A DNA stretch of 5,077 nt, taken from an uncultured bacterium. GTDB lineage: Bacteria > Actinomycetota > Coriobacteriia > Coriobacteriales > Coriobacteriaceae. Of this stretch, positions 1 to 5,077 are shown piece after piece. The translations under genes were made by a program, and so were the position numbers. The notes beneath the pieces were generated by a model, which was not told the origin of the DNA, did not search any database, and saw nothing but the letters and a program-made list of their open reading frames with translations. Every line of letters begins with the position of its first letter. Within the stretch, counting starts at the first letter, position 1. Where the stretch lies: assembly GCA_905215225.1 (NCBI GenBank), contig CAJMPM010000128.1, positions 1 through 5,077 on the forward strand. The letters run 5' to 3'.

Positions 1-592
1 GGTCGAACAGGCGCAGGCGATTCTTAGCGGGCTGGCCGTAGCCGGGCACGTCGATGTTGACGAGCTTGGAGGTAACGGCAAAATCGCCAAACTCGACGGT
101 GTAGGAGCGGTCATCGTCGACTAGGATGTCCTGCTCACCGAGCCACTCGTCGGGGACGGCCTTCTGCTGGTTGTCGACAAAGCGCTGACGGAACAGACCG
201 TAGTGATAGTTGAGGCCCACGCCATCGCCGGTCAAGCCCAGCGTGGCGATGGAATCCAGGAAGCATGCGGCCAAGCGGCCCAGGCCGCCGTTGCCGAGTG
301 ACGGCTCGACCTCGAATTCCTCGATTTTGTTGAGGGCGTGGCCTGCGGCGGTGAGCTGGTCCTTAACCTCGTCGTAGATGCCGAGGTCGATCATGTTGTT
401 GATGAGCAGCTTGCCGATCAAAAATTCGGCGGAAATGTAATAGAGCTTTTTCTTGCCGTTGTTGAGCGGGCAGGCAGCGGAGCGCTCCTGCACGAGTTTG
501 ACCAGTAGCTTGTAAATGCGACGGTCGTCGAGCTGCTCGAGCGAGGTGCCAAAAGACTGCTCGGCGAGTTCCATGAGGTTAATTTGGGGCAT
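1..592 (-). CDS. glgP: Glycogen/maltodextrin phosphorylase, N-terminal part (3' end beyond window)
   Basis: A GT35 phosphorylase, cutting alpha-1,4-glucans with phosphate to release glucose-1-phosphate in the cytoplasm with a pyridoxal-phosphate cofactor. Only the first 197 codons are present; the frame runs open off the left edge. I translated it from the reverse complement. It begins MPQINLMELAEQSF and carries the family signature EPSLGNGGLGRLAACFLDS at residues 96-114, followed by GDGVGLNYHYGLFRQRF (about 122-138), which belongs to the conserved N-terminal half of the family. The PLP-binding lysine lies in the C-terminal half and cannot be checked. The ATG at 590-592 is chosen because AGGAG (598-602) lies 5 nt upstream; an internal ATG at 572-574 has no comparable site. 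It follows malQ on the same strand after a 128-bp gap containing hairpins, so it is either the second gene of a malQ-glgP operon with attenuation or separately transcribed. I cannot tell glycogen from maltodextrin preference. Confidence 0.95.
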   Translation of the reverse strand, partial: MPQINLMELAEQSFGTSLEQLDDRRIYKLLVKLVQERSAACPLNNGKKKLYYISAEFLIGKLLINNMIDLGIYDEVKDQLTAAGHALNKIEEFEVEPSLGNGGLGRLAACFLDSIATLGLTGDGVGLNYHYGLFRQRFVDNQQKAVPDEWLGEQDILVDDDRSYTVEFGDFAVTSKLVNIDVPGYGQPAKNRLRLFD

Positions 593-628
593 GTTTTCTC
601 CTGTGATGGGTTGTTTCATGTCTGCAAT

Positions 629-672
629 TCATAAGAAGCCCGCGCGAGGGGATTGGGGTGGCCTCGCGCGGG
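629..672 (-). terminator. Perfect 11-bp GC hairpin between malQ and glgP (terminator or attenuator)
   Basis: CCCGCGCGAGG at 639-649 and its exact complement CCTCGCGCGGG at 662-672 enclose a 12-nt loop. Read on the minus strand, the stem is followed by CUUCUUAU, which is U-rich but interrupted. It therefore resembles an intrinsic terminator of moderate quality downstream of malQ. The plus-strand side is followed by AAAAGC, so it is not a plus-strand terminator. Only 46 nt separate the stem from the glgP start, and I see no convincing promoter in that space. This favours partial readthrough into glgP, or an mRNA-stabilising stem, over a complete stop. Confidence 0.6.
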
Positions 673-713
673 AAAAGCAAGCGCGTCCGCACGGTGGGGA
701 GGGGTCGGGCGCG
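673..713 (-). terminator. Second, weaker hairpin with U-rich tail just after malQ
   Basis: On the minus strand CGCGCCCG (706-713) can pair with CGGACGCG (682-689), giving 7 of 8 pairs with one C-A mismatch and a 16-nt loop. It is followed by CUUGCUUUU (673-681). The stem begins only 7 nt past the malQ stop codon. Spacing and tail suit a weak intrinsic terminator placed immediately before the stronger hairpin at 639-672. The large loop and the mismatch keep confidence low. Confidence 0.35.
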
Positions 714-720
714 GTAGCTC

Positions 721-2226
721 CTATTGAGGAAGCTCGATTTCGGCTTCCGACGGGATGCGGAAGTAGGTCTCGGTCCAGTCGGTGAGTTTGTGCTCGAGCT
801 CGCGGGTGATGGCGCCGTCGAGCATGCGCCAGGTCCAGTTGCCGCCCAGGGTGGCGGGGGTGTTGATGCGCGCCTCGTTGCCCAGATTGAGCAGGTCCTG
901 CATGGTGTAGATGCAGGTATCGCTCACGCTGGCGGCGATGGTGCGGTTGAGCGCATCGGCCATGGACTCGCCTGCCTGCTGGTGGGTATACAGGGCCGCC
1001 TGCTCGCGCTGACGCGGGGTGGCCGTTCCCTCATACCAGCCGCGTGCCGTTTCGTTGTCATGCGTTCCGACGTAGGCGACGGTGTTGGCAATGTAGTTGT
1101 GCGGCAGGTAGTACGAGTTGGTGCCCTCAAAGGCAAACTGCAGGATCTTCATGCCAGGGAAGCCCGTGGTGTCGCGCATGTCGATGACACCAGGGGTAAG
1201 AAAGCCCAGGTCTTCGGCAATGATGGGAAGCGTGCCGAGCTTCTCCTCGAGCACCTTGAAGAGCTTGAGGCCGGGTCCCTGCGTCCACGAACCATATGAC
1301 GAATCGGGAGAGGAGAACGGCACCTCCCAAAATGCCTCGAAACCGCGGAAGTGGTCCAGACGGATGATGTCGTACATGTCGAGGGCGGCTCGGATGCGGC
1401 CTTCCCACCAGGAGAAGTCGTCTGCTTCCATGGCGTCCCAGTCATAGATGGGGTTGCCCCAGTACTGGCCGGTGGCCGAGAACTGATCAGGCGGCGTTCC
1501 CGCGACGCTGACGGGATTGCCGGCGGCGTCGATCTTAAAAAGCTCGGGCGTGGCCCACATCTCGGCGGAGTCGCGCGAGACGTAGATGGGCAGGTCGCCG
1601 ATGATGAGAATGTCGCGCTCGTTGGCATAGGCCTTGAGGCGGCTCCACTGGCGATCGAAGAAGTACTGCGTCATCTGGTGGTAGAGCATACGCGCCGGAT
1701 GGTCGGCACAGACCTTGGCGGAAGCCTCGCCGCGGGTGCGGAGCTCCGCGGGCCACTCCCAAAACGCCTTGAGACCGCACTCCTCTTTGACGGTCATGAA
1801 CTCACAGTAGGGGATGAGCCAGTCCTCGTTGGCCTGGATAAAGTCATCGAAATCGGCCGGCTTGTCGGCAGCAAAGCGCTCAGCGGCTCGGTCGAGAATC
1901 TGACGGCGGCCGCCAAAGATAGCGCCGTAGTCGACATTGCTGGGGTCGGATCCCAGATACACGCCATCGATATCGCGCTGCTCCAGATACCCTGCCTCGA
2001 TAAGCTCGGCAAAGTCGATAAAGTTGGGGTTGCCCGCGCGGGCCGAGAACGACTGATAGGGCGAATCGCCATAGCTGGTCGTCGTAAGGGGCAGAATCTG
2101 CCAGTAATGTTGTTTGCACGAGGCGAGAAAATCGACGAAGTCGTAGGCATTCCAGCCAAAGCCGCCGATTCCGTATGGTCCGGGCAGAGATGAGACGGGC
2201 ATGAGGACGCCGCTTGCACGCTCCAT
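721..2226 (-). CDS. malQ: 4-alpha-glucanotransferase (amylomaltase, GH77)
   Basis: Transfers alpha-1,4-glucan segments between maltodextrins and releases glucose, working in the cytoplasm alongside GlgP. With the start used here it has 501 residues, the normal length for bacterial MalQ. The N-terminus has the family's SLPGPYGIG (about 13-21). Other landmarks are GDSPYQ near 53, the ATGQYWGNPIYDW segment near 251-263, the nucleophile Asp in RLDHFRGF (D291), the acid/base Glu in IAEDLG (E338) and the third acid in GTHDNET (D390). All three catalytic acids are present, so the enzyme should be active. The frame is open to a TTG at 2241 and a GTG at 2238. I prefer the ATG at 2224-2226 because MalQ proteins usually start a few residues before the SG(V/I)L..SLPGPYGIG segment and because GGTGAG lies 7 nt upstream. 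The stop is TAG. It is the first gene of a possible malQ-glgP unit, with a candidate promoter and operator at 2312-2341. Confidence 0.96.
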   Translation of the reverse strand: MERASGVLMPVSSLPGPYGIGGFGWNAYDFVDFLASCKQHYWQILPLTTTSYGDSPYQSFSARAGNPNFIDFAELIEAGYLEQRDIDGVYLGSDPSNVDYGAIFGGRRQILDRAAERFAADKPADFDDFIQANEDWLIPYCEFMTVKEECGLKAFWEWPAELRTRGEASAKVCADHPARMLYHQMTQYFFDRQWSRLKAYANERDILIIGDLPIYVSRDSAEMWATPELFKIDAAGNPVSVAGTPPDQFSATGQYWGNPIYDWDAMEADDFSWWEGRIRAALDMYDIIRLDHFRGFEAFWEVPFSSPDSSYGSWTQGPGLKLFKVLEEKLGTLPIIAEDLGFLTPGVIDMRDTTGFPGMKILQFAFEGTNSYYLPHNYIANTVAYVGTHDNETARGWYEGTATPRQREQAALYTHQQAGESMADALNRTIAASVSDTCIYTMQDLLNLGNEARINTPATLGGNWTWRMLDGAITRELEHKLTDWTETYFRIPSEAEIELPQ

Positions 2227-2233
2227 GAATGCG

Positions 2234-2239
2234 CTCACC
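2234..2239 (-). promoter_or_regulatory. malQ ribosome binding site deciding the start
   Basis: GGTGAG on the minus strand, 7 nt before the ATG at 2226, matches the GGTGA part of the extended Shine-Dalgarno sequence. A competing AAGAAGG sits at about 2242-2248, directly abutting the TTG at 2241 and only 3 nt from the GTG at 2238, which is too close for either upstream start. The spacing supports the ATG. Confidence 0.5.
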
Positions 2240-2311
2240 AACCTTCTTGTTGTGGGGTCGGCCTGCCGATGGGTGTGCAGTCCGCCTCCGATGTTCTGAT
2301 TCGATATGCCT

Positions 2312-2341
2312 ATTGTAAAACATGTTGTTTAAACATGTACA
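2312..2341 (-). promoter_or_regulatory. Candidate malQ promoter
   Basis: On the minus strand TACAAT (2312-2317, 5 of 6 to the -10 consensus) lies 18 nt after TGTACA (2336-2341, 4 of 6 to the -35 consensus). Transcription would start near 2305, giving a leader of about 80 nt before the ATG at 2226. The region lies after the galE terminator, where malQ needs its own promoter. It is AT-rich compared with the rest of the window. The assignment rests on consensus matching only. Confidence 0.5.
2320..2338. promoter_or_regulatory. Inverted repeat ACATGTT-N5-AACATGT, candidate operator of malQ
   Basis: Arms at 2320-2326 and 2332-2338 are perfect 7-bp inverted repeats around GTTTA; a shorter 10-bp palindrome, TGTTTAAACA, lies partly inside. 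The 19-bp site fills the spacer between the proposed -35 and -10 elements of malQ and overlaps the -35, where a dimeric repressor would block transcription. I do not recognise it as the consensus of a named regulator. No regulator gene is present in the window. Confidence 0.45.
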
Positions 2342-2390
2342 GGCAAGATAAAAAAGTTGGTCGATTTTCGGCGAATGGTTACATGCCGTG

Positions 2391-2424
2391 AAAAAGCCCC
2401 GACCTCACAACGTGAGATCGGGGC
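2391..2424 (-). terminator. Rho-independent terminator of galE
   Basis: On the minus strand GCCCCGATCTCAC (2412-2424) pairs with GTGAGGTCGGGGC (2396-2408) over 13 positions with one U-G wobble and a 3-nt loop, followed by five U residues (2391-2395). It starts 22 nt after the galE stop codon. This is the strongest terminator in the window and separates galE transcription from malQ. Confidence 0.92.
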
Positions 2425-2446
2425 AAGAGCGGTATGTAGGTTTTTG

Positions 2447-3508
2447 CTACTCAGCGTCGGCGAAGCCGTTGGGATTGTGGCTCTGCCAGTTCCAGCTATC
2501 GCGGCACATGTCCGCGATGTCGTACTGGGCCTTCCAGCCCATCATGCGCTCGGCCTTGGAGGCATCGCACCAGTTGGCGGCGATATCGCCGGCACGGCGC
2601 TCGCGAATCACATAGGGCAGCTCCTTGCCGCAGGCCTTGGAGAAGGCGGCGACGACCTCGAGCACCGAGGTGCCGGTGCCGGTGCCCAGGTTAAAGATCT
2701 CGACGCCGGTCTTGCCGTTCATCCAGTTAAGGGCGGCCACGTGACCAGATGCCAGATCGCACGCGTGGATGTAATCGCGCACGCCGGTGCCGTCGGGGGT
2801 GGGGTAGTCGTTGCCAAAGACCTGAACGGCCTCGAGCTTGCCCACGGCGACCTGGGCGACATAGGGCACCAGGTTGTTGGGGATGCCCTTGGGGTCCTCG
2901 CCGATCAGGCCCGACGGATGAGCGCCGATGGGGTTGAAGTAACGGAGCAGCACGACGTCCCACTCGGGGTCGGCGGTGTGGACGTCCATAAGGATCTGCT
3001 CGATCATCCACTTGGTCCAGCCATAGGGGTTGGTTGCGGGCTTCTTGGGGTCTTCCTCGGTGACGGGCGGGTTGTCCGGGTCGCCGTAGACGGTCGAGGA
3101 GCTCGAGAAGATGATGGACTTGCAGCCATGGTTGCGCATGACGTCGATGAGCACCAGGGTGTTCTCGATGTTGTTGTGGTAGTACTCGACGGGCTTGCTC
3201 ACCGACTCGCCGACGGCCTTAAAGCCGGCAAAGTGGATGACGCGGTCGATCTGATGGGTATCGAAGATCTTGTTCATCGCATCGCGGTCGAGCTCGTTGG
3301 CCTCGTAGAAGGTGAGGTTCTTGGCGGCCTCGTCGCCCACGATGGTCTTGACGCGGGCGACGGCGACGGCGCTGGAGTTGGAGAGATCATCGACGATGAC
3401 GACCTGGTAGCCACCCTCGAGCAGCTGAACGACGGTGTGCGAGCCGATAAAGCCGGCGCCACCGGTAACGAGGACACAGGTGTCTTTGGGGTCGAGTGCT
3501 TTGGACAT
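2447..3508 (-). CDS. galE: UDP-glucose 4-epimerase
   Basis: Interconverts UDP-galactose and UDP-glucose with bound NAD+, the last step of the Leloir pathway and a source of UDP-galactose for surface glycans; cytoplasmic. The 353-residue length is slightly above the usual 330-340, with a short N-terminal extension. It is an extended short-chain dehydrogenase/reductase. The Rossmann motif TGGAGFIG is at residues 15-22, DDLSNS at 40-45, the catalytic Ser in FSSSSTVYG (S137 by alignment to the E. coli S124 region), and the YxxxK pair in NPYGWTK (Y162, K166). FNLGTG (272-277) and RRAGDIA (304-310) are typical nucleotide-sugar binding segments. The ATG at 3506-3508 has AGGAG (3514-3518) 5 nt upstream. 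The stop TAG is followed by a strong terminator, so the gene is probably monocistronic. At the position of the E. coli gatekeeper Tyr299 there is Asn (N312), which could alter preference for N-acetylated sugars. Confidence 0.96.
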   Translation of the reverse strand: MSKALDPKDTCVLVTGGAGFIGSHTVVQLLEGGYQVVIVDDLSNSSAVAVARVKTIVGDEAAKNLTFYEANELDRDAMNKIFDTHQIDRVIHFAGFKAVGESVSKPVEYYHNNIENTLVLIDVMRNHGCKSIIFSSSSTVYGDPDNPPVTEEDPKKPATNPYGWTKWMIEQILMDVHTADPEWDVVLLRYFNPIGAHPSGLIGEDPKGIPNNLVPYVAQVAVGKLEAVQVFGNDYPTPDGTGVRDYIHACDLASGHVAALNWMNGKTGVEIFNLGTGTGTSVLEVVAAFSKACGKELPYVIRERRAGDIAANWCDASKAERMMGWKAQYDIADMCRDSWNWQSHNPNGFADAE

Positions 3509-3545
3509 GTAGTCTCCTATCGAATCAGGAACACTTCTTCAGGGG

Positions 3546-3573
3546 AGTATAGCGCAGGCAGGGACGCCCAAAT
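3546..3573 (-). promoter_or_regulatory. Candidate galE promoter
   Basis: TATACT on the minus strand (3546-3551) is a 5 of 6 match to the -10 box. It would place the transcription start near 3539, about 30 nt before the galE ATG. The -35 side is poor: ATTTGG at 3568-3573 with a 16-nt spacer is the best I find. The call rests mainly on the -10 box and its position. Confidence 0.4.
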
Positions 3574-3702
3574 CGTGCGCTGTAGGAAAAGCAGAGGATT
3601 GTGCTAACGTACTCATAGAAGAGCTTGCGTACGCATAACCTGATCTTTGGCATTTGCTTACGAGCCGCTGACCTTGCAGTTTCCTGCCGTTCGTGGAAAT
3701 CG

Positions 3703-3730
3703 TTGGGACGCGCCATATGTACGCTAATAT
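3703..3730 (+). promoter_or_regulatory. Candidate promoter of the secreted hydrolase gene
   Basis: TTGGGA (3703-3708, 4 of 6) and TAATAT (3725-3730, 4 of 6) are 16 nt apart, predicting a start near 3737 and a leader of about 38 nt before the ATG at 3775. The DNA from about 3713 to 3778 is distinctly AT-rich against its surroundings, which fits a promoter region. A second AT-rich hexamer, TATAAA at 3748-3753, has no good -35 partner. Confidence 0.35.
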
Positions 3731-3778
3731 GTATGAGTTGAGCGACATATAAATAAGCATGTAACGGAGTACATATGT
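3714..3778. repeat. Cluster of ATATGT/ACATAT motifs with a 9-bp inverted repeat ending at the start codon
   Basis: ATATGT occurs at 3715-3720, 3727-3732 and 3773-3778, and its complement ACATAT at 3745-3750 and 3771-3776. CATATGTAC (3714-3722) is an exact inverted copy of GTACATATG (3769-3777), the second arm containing the ATG of the hydrolase gene. The motifs cover the proposed -10 box and the 5' leader, so they could be regulator sites or simply an AT-rich stretch. The Shine-Dalgarno site GGAG (3766-3769) just touches the second arm. Confidence 0.4.
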
Positions 3779-4983
3779 CACCAAACAGCGATTCCATCCT
3801 TTCCCAGGAGCTCTCGCGCCGCACTGCCCTCAAGGCCCTGTTCGGCGCCGCTTCTGCGGCAGTTCTTTTTGGCCTGCCCGCTCGCGCCCATGCGGCGGAG
3901 GCCACCAAGGAGACCACCGACAAACTCAATGCGGCCCAGGCCCAGCTCGATGAGGTCCAGGCTCAGCTCGACAGCATCGCAATAGAATATGCGGCGCTGG
4001 CCAGCAAGAATGCCCAGACCCTCAACGACATCGAGAATGTCCAGGGCAAGATTGACGACACGCAGGCCCAGATCGATGAAAAGAAGGCCGAGCTCAAGAA
4101 GAAGCGCAACGACCTTTCCGATCGCGTGGCCGCCAGCTACAAGTCCGGCGGCACGAACATCCTGTCGCTGCTGCTGGCCTCTGGCTCGTTTGAGGAACTC
4201 GTCGCCAACGCGCATTACGTTGAGAAGATCAACAAGAGCGACCGCGACGCCATCGAGGACATTCAGACCATCCAGGAAGAGCTCGATGCGCAAAAGACCG
4301 AGCTTGAGTCGCAGAAGGCCGACTTAGAGAAGCTCAAGGACCAGCAGACTGCCCAGATGCAGGATATGCAGGCCAAGCAGCAAGAGGTCCAGACCGTGCT
4401 GAGCGGTCTTTCCGACGACGTCAAGGAGCTCATGGCTCAGCGCGATTCCGAGATTCTCGCTGCCGCCCAGGCCGAGGAGGCTGCCAAGAAGGCCGCCGCC
4501 GCTGCCGCGGCCGCCGCGAACAAGAACAATTCCTACTCGGGTGGTTCGAGCTCGGGTGGTGGATCGTACGCGCCCGGAACTCCGCAGCAGAATGCCGGCT
4601 CGGGCAAGCAGCAGGCCGTCGTCAACGCGTGCTACTCCACGCCTTCGCCGGGTCAGAACTGGTGCGCGGCGTGGGTTACCAATGTCTTCCGTAACGCCGG
4701 CGTTGGCTACTTTGGCGGTAACGCGTGCGATATGTTTAACGCCTGGTGCTATAGCTCCGACCGCTCGGCGCTGCAGGTGGGCATGATCGTGGCCGATTCC
4801 TCGCACAGCGGCACCGGCATGCCGGGTCTGATCTATGGCCACGTGGGCATCTATGTTGGCGGCGGCATCGTTATGAGTAACGAGGGCGCCATCACGTCGA
4901 GGTCGCTTGACTCGTTCATTGGGGTTTACGGCACTGGTTCTGGCGTGCGTTGGGGCTGGCTTGGCGGTATTGCGCTGTCGTAA
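3775..4983 (+). CDS. Exported coiled-coil cell-wall hydrolase with NlpC/P60- or CHAP-like domain
   Basis: Probably cleaves peptidoglycan peptide bonds outside the membrane during growth or cell separation. The 402 residues fall into four parts. Residues 1-40 are a signal peptide with SRRTALK (14-20), a twin-arginine-like motif, a hydrophobic stretch (about 21-35) and an AHA cleavage site after residue 40. Residues 42-235 are a long coiled coil rich in Gln, Glu and Lys, interrupted by the segment SYKSGGTNILSLLLASGSF (121-139), typical of PcsB-like proteins. Residues 236-275 are an Ala run then a Gly/Ser linker. Residues 276-402 are a papain-fold domain with probable nucleophile C297 (WCAAWV) and general-base H356 (YGHVGIYVGGG); N369 or E370 may be the third residue. 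Cysteines 286, 318 and 325 also occur in this domain. In PcsB and RipA families the coiled coil restrains or recruits the hydrolase. GGAG 5 nt before the ATG supports the start. Transcribed divergently from galE. The choice between NlpC/P60 and CHAP is open. Confidence 0.88.
   Translation: MSPNSDSILSQELSRRTALKALFGAASAAVLFGLPARAHAAEATKETTDKLNAAQAQLDEVQAQLDSIAIEYAALASKNAQTLNDIENVQGKIDDTQAQIDEKKAELKKKRNDLSDRVAASYKSGGTNILSLLLASGSFEELVANAHYVEKINKSDRDAIEDIQTIQEELDAQKTELESQKADLEKLKDQQTAQMQDMQAKQQEVQTVLSGLSDDVKELMAQRDSEILAAAQAEEAAKKAAAAAAAAANKNNSYSGGSSSGGGSYAPGTPQQNAGSGKQQAVVNACYSTPSPGQNWCAAWVTNVFRNAGVGYFGGNACDMFNAWCYSSDRSALQVGMIVADSSHSGTGMPGLIYGHVGIYVGGGIVMSNEGAITSRSLDSFIGVYGTGSGVRWGWLGGIALS
4536..4560 (+). 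repeat. Short direct repeat in the Gly/Ser linker of the hydrolase
   Basis: CTCGGGTGGT occurs at 4536-4545 and again at 4551-4560, encoding two Ser-Gly-Gly units of the flexible linker between coiled coil and catalytic domain. Just upstream, a GCC/GCG-rich run encodes nine consecutive alanines (residues 240-248). Such linkers often vary in length between strains through slippage; here that is inference. Confidence 0.6.
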
Positions 4984-4993
4984 CGATAAGTTG

Positions 4994-5076
4994 GGCCGGG
5001 GCAGTCCGAGAGGCATAAGGTTGACTGCTAGGACCGTCCTGCTCGCGCGGAGAGCACATTTAGTTCTCTGCCGGTC
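4994..5076 (+). other. Gene-free segment after the hydrolase with branched folding potential
   Basis: No open frame or promoter I trust lies in this 94-nt end piece. It can fold: GGCC (4994-4997) and GGCA (5000-5003), separated by a 2-nt bulge, pair with TGCC and GGTC (5069-5076) with one G-U. Inside, AGGA-CCG-TCCT (5030-5040) and AGAG/CTCT (5051-5054 with 5066-5069, the last base competing with the outer stem) may form small stems. It could be part of the 3' untranslated region, a terminator whose tail lies off the right edge, or the start of an RNA element. GC-rich DNA often folds by chance. Confidence 0.2.
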
Positions 5077-5077
5077 G

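Noticed and set aside
1351..2193. 280-codon open frame on the plus strand, antisense to malQ
   Set aside because: It lies wholly opposite a MalQ with intact catalytic residues, has no convincing ribosome site and its composition is that of a reverse-strand shadow.
2227..2241. Upstream TTG (2241) or GTG (2238) as the malQ start
   Set aside because: The purine-rich AAGAAGG is too close to both codons, and MalQ family N-termini fit the ATG at 2226 better. The longer form, with 5 more residues, cannot be excluded.
2266..2293. Direct repeat CCGATG (2266-2271 and 2288-2293) in the malQ leader and a small GGTCGG/CCGA stem beside it
   Set aside because: A 6-bp repeat and a 4-bp stem are expected by chance in this base composition, and I see no riboswitch-like core.
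2357..3607. 416-codon open frame on the plus strand, antisense to galE
   Set aside because: Its protein is rich in Val, Gly, Asp and Leu without a recognisable domain, it lies opposite a clear galE, and it runs through the galE terminator and promoter. It is the usual shadow of a GC-rich gene.
3717..3752. Possible 11-codon leader peptide (MYANMYELSDI) upstream of the hydrolase
   Set aside because: No Shine-Dalgarno site precedes it, it starts upstream of the predicted transcription start, and it has no regulatory codon run.
3525..3929. 134-codon open frame on the minus strand crossing the divergent intergenic region
   Set aside because: It overlaps the hydrolase signal peptide region on the opposite strand and the galE promoter, and it shows no recognisable domain.
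5001..5077. tRNA-Ser-like segment (GTCCGAGAGGC, then CTGCTA like a GCU anticodon loop)
   Set aside because: A 5-bp anticodon stem around CTGCTAG cannot form, and there is no GTTCRA T-loop, so a functional tRNA is not supported.

Overview
The window is GC-rich and chromosomal in character, with Shine-Dalgarno sites in front of every gene. The sequence relatedness of its proteins best suits a gut Actinobacterium of the Coriobacteriia, probably Collinsella or a close relative. That placement is inference from protein style, GC content and gene neighbourhood; there is no rRNA or marker gene here to prove it. I see no transposase, integrase, CRISPR array, tRNA or phage gene.

Layout from left to right. 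(1) Positions 1-592, minus strand: the first 197 codons of a glycogen/maltodextrin phosphorylase, whose remainder lies off the left edge. (2) Positions 593-720: a 128-bp gap with two GC-rich hairpins, one of them a perfect 11-bp stem, pointing the way a terminator or attenuator would between malQ and glgP. (3) Positions 721-2226, minus: malQ, a GH77 4-alpha-glucanotransferase with all three catalytic acids. (4) Positions 2227-2390: the malQ leader and a probable promoter overlapped by a 7-bp inverted repeat that looks like an operator. (5) Positions 2391-2424: a very good Rho-independent terminator for galE. (6) Positions 2447-3508, minus: galE, UDP-glucose 4-epimerase. (7) Positions 3509-3774: a 266-bp divergent intergenic region with a promoter for galE on the minus strand, a promoter for the next gene on the plus strand and a cluster of ATATGT/ACATAT motifs. 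(8) Positions 3775-4983, plus: an exported cell-wall hydrolase with a twin-arginine-like signal, a PcsB-like coiled coil and a C-terminal NlpC/P60- or CHAP-like cysteine peptidase domain. (9) Positions 4984-5077: no gene seen; it can fold into a GC-rich branched structure.

Function. MalQ and GlgP form the usual cytoplasmic pair for maltodextrin and glycogen use. MalQ joins and rearranges alpha-1,4-glucans and releases glucose. GlgP cuts the longer chains with phosphate to give glucose-1-phosphate. GalE interconverts UDP-glucose and UDP-galactose, linking glucose-1-phosphate metabolism to galactose use and to galactose-containing surface polymers. GalE appears to be transcribed alone, with its own promoter and terminator. 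The divergent secreted hydrolase belongs to cell-wall remodelling and shares only the intergenic region with galE.

The genes are ordinary housekeeping and carbohydrate genes. I do not find a clear new biological system. The points worth a second look are regulatory (candidate operators, the malQ-glgP hairpins, a shared leader motif) and a few residue-level oddities in GalE and the hydrolase.
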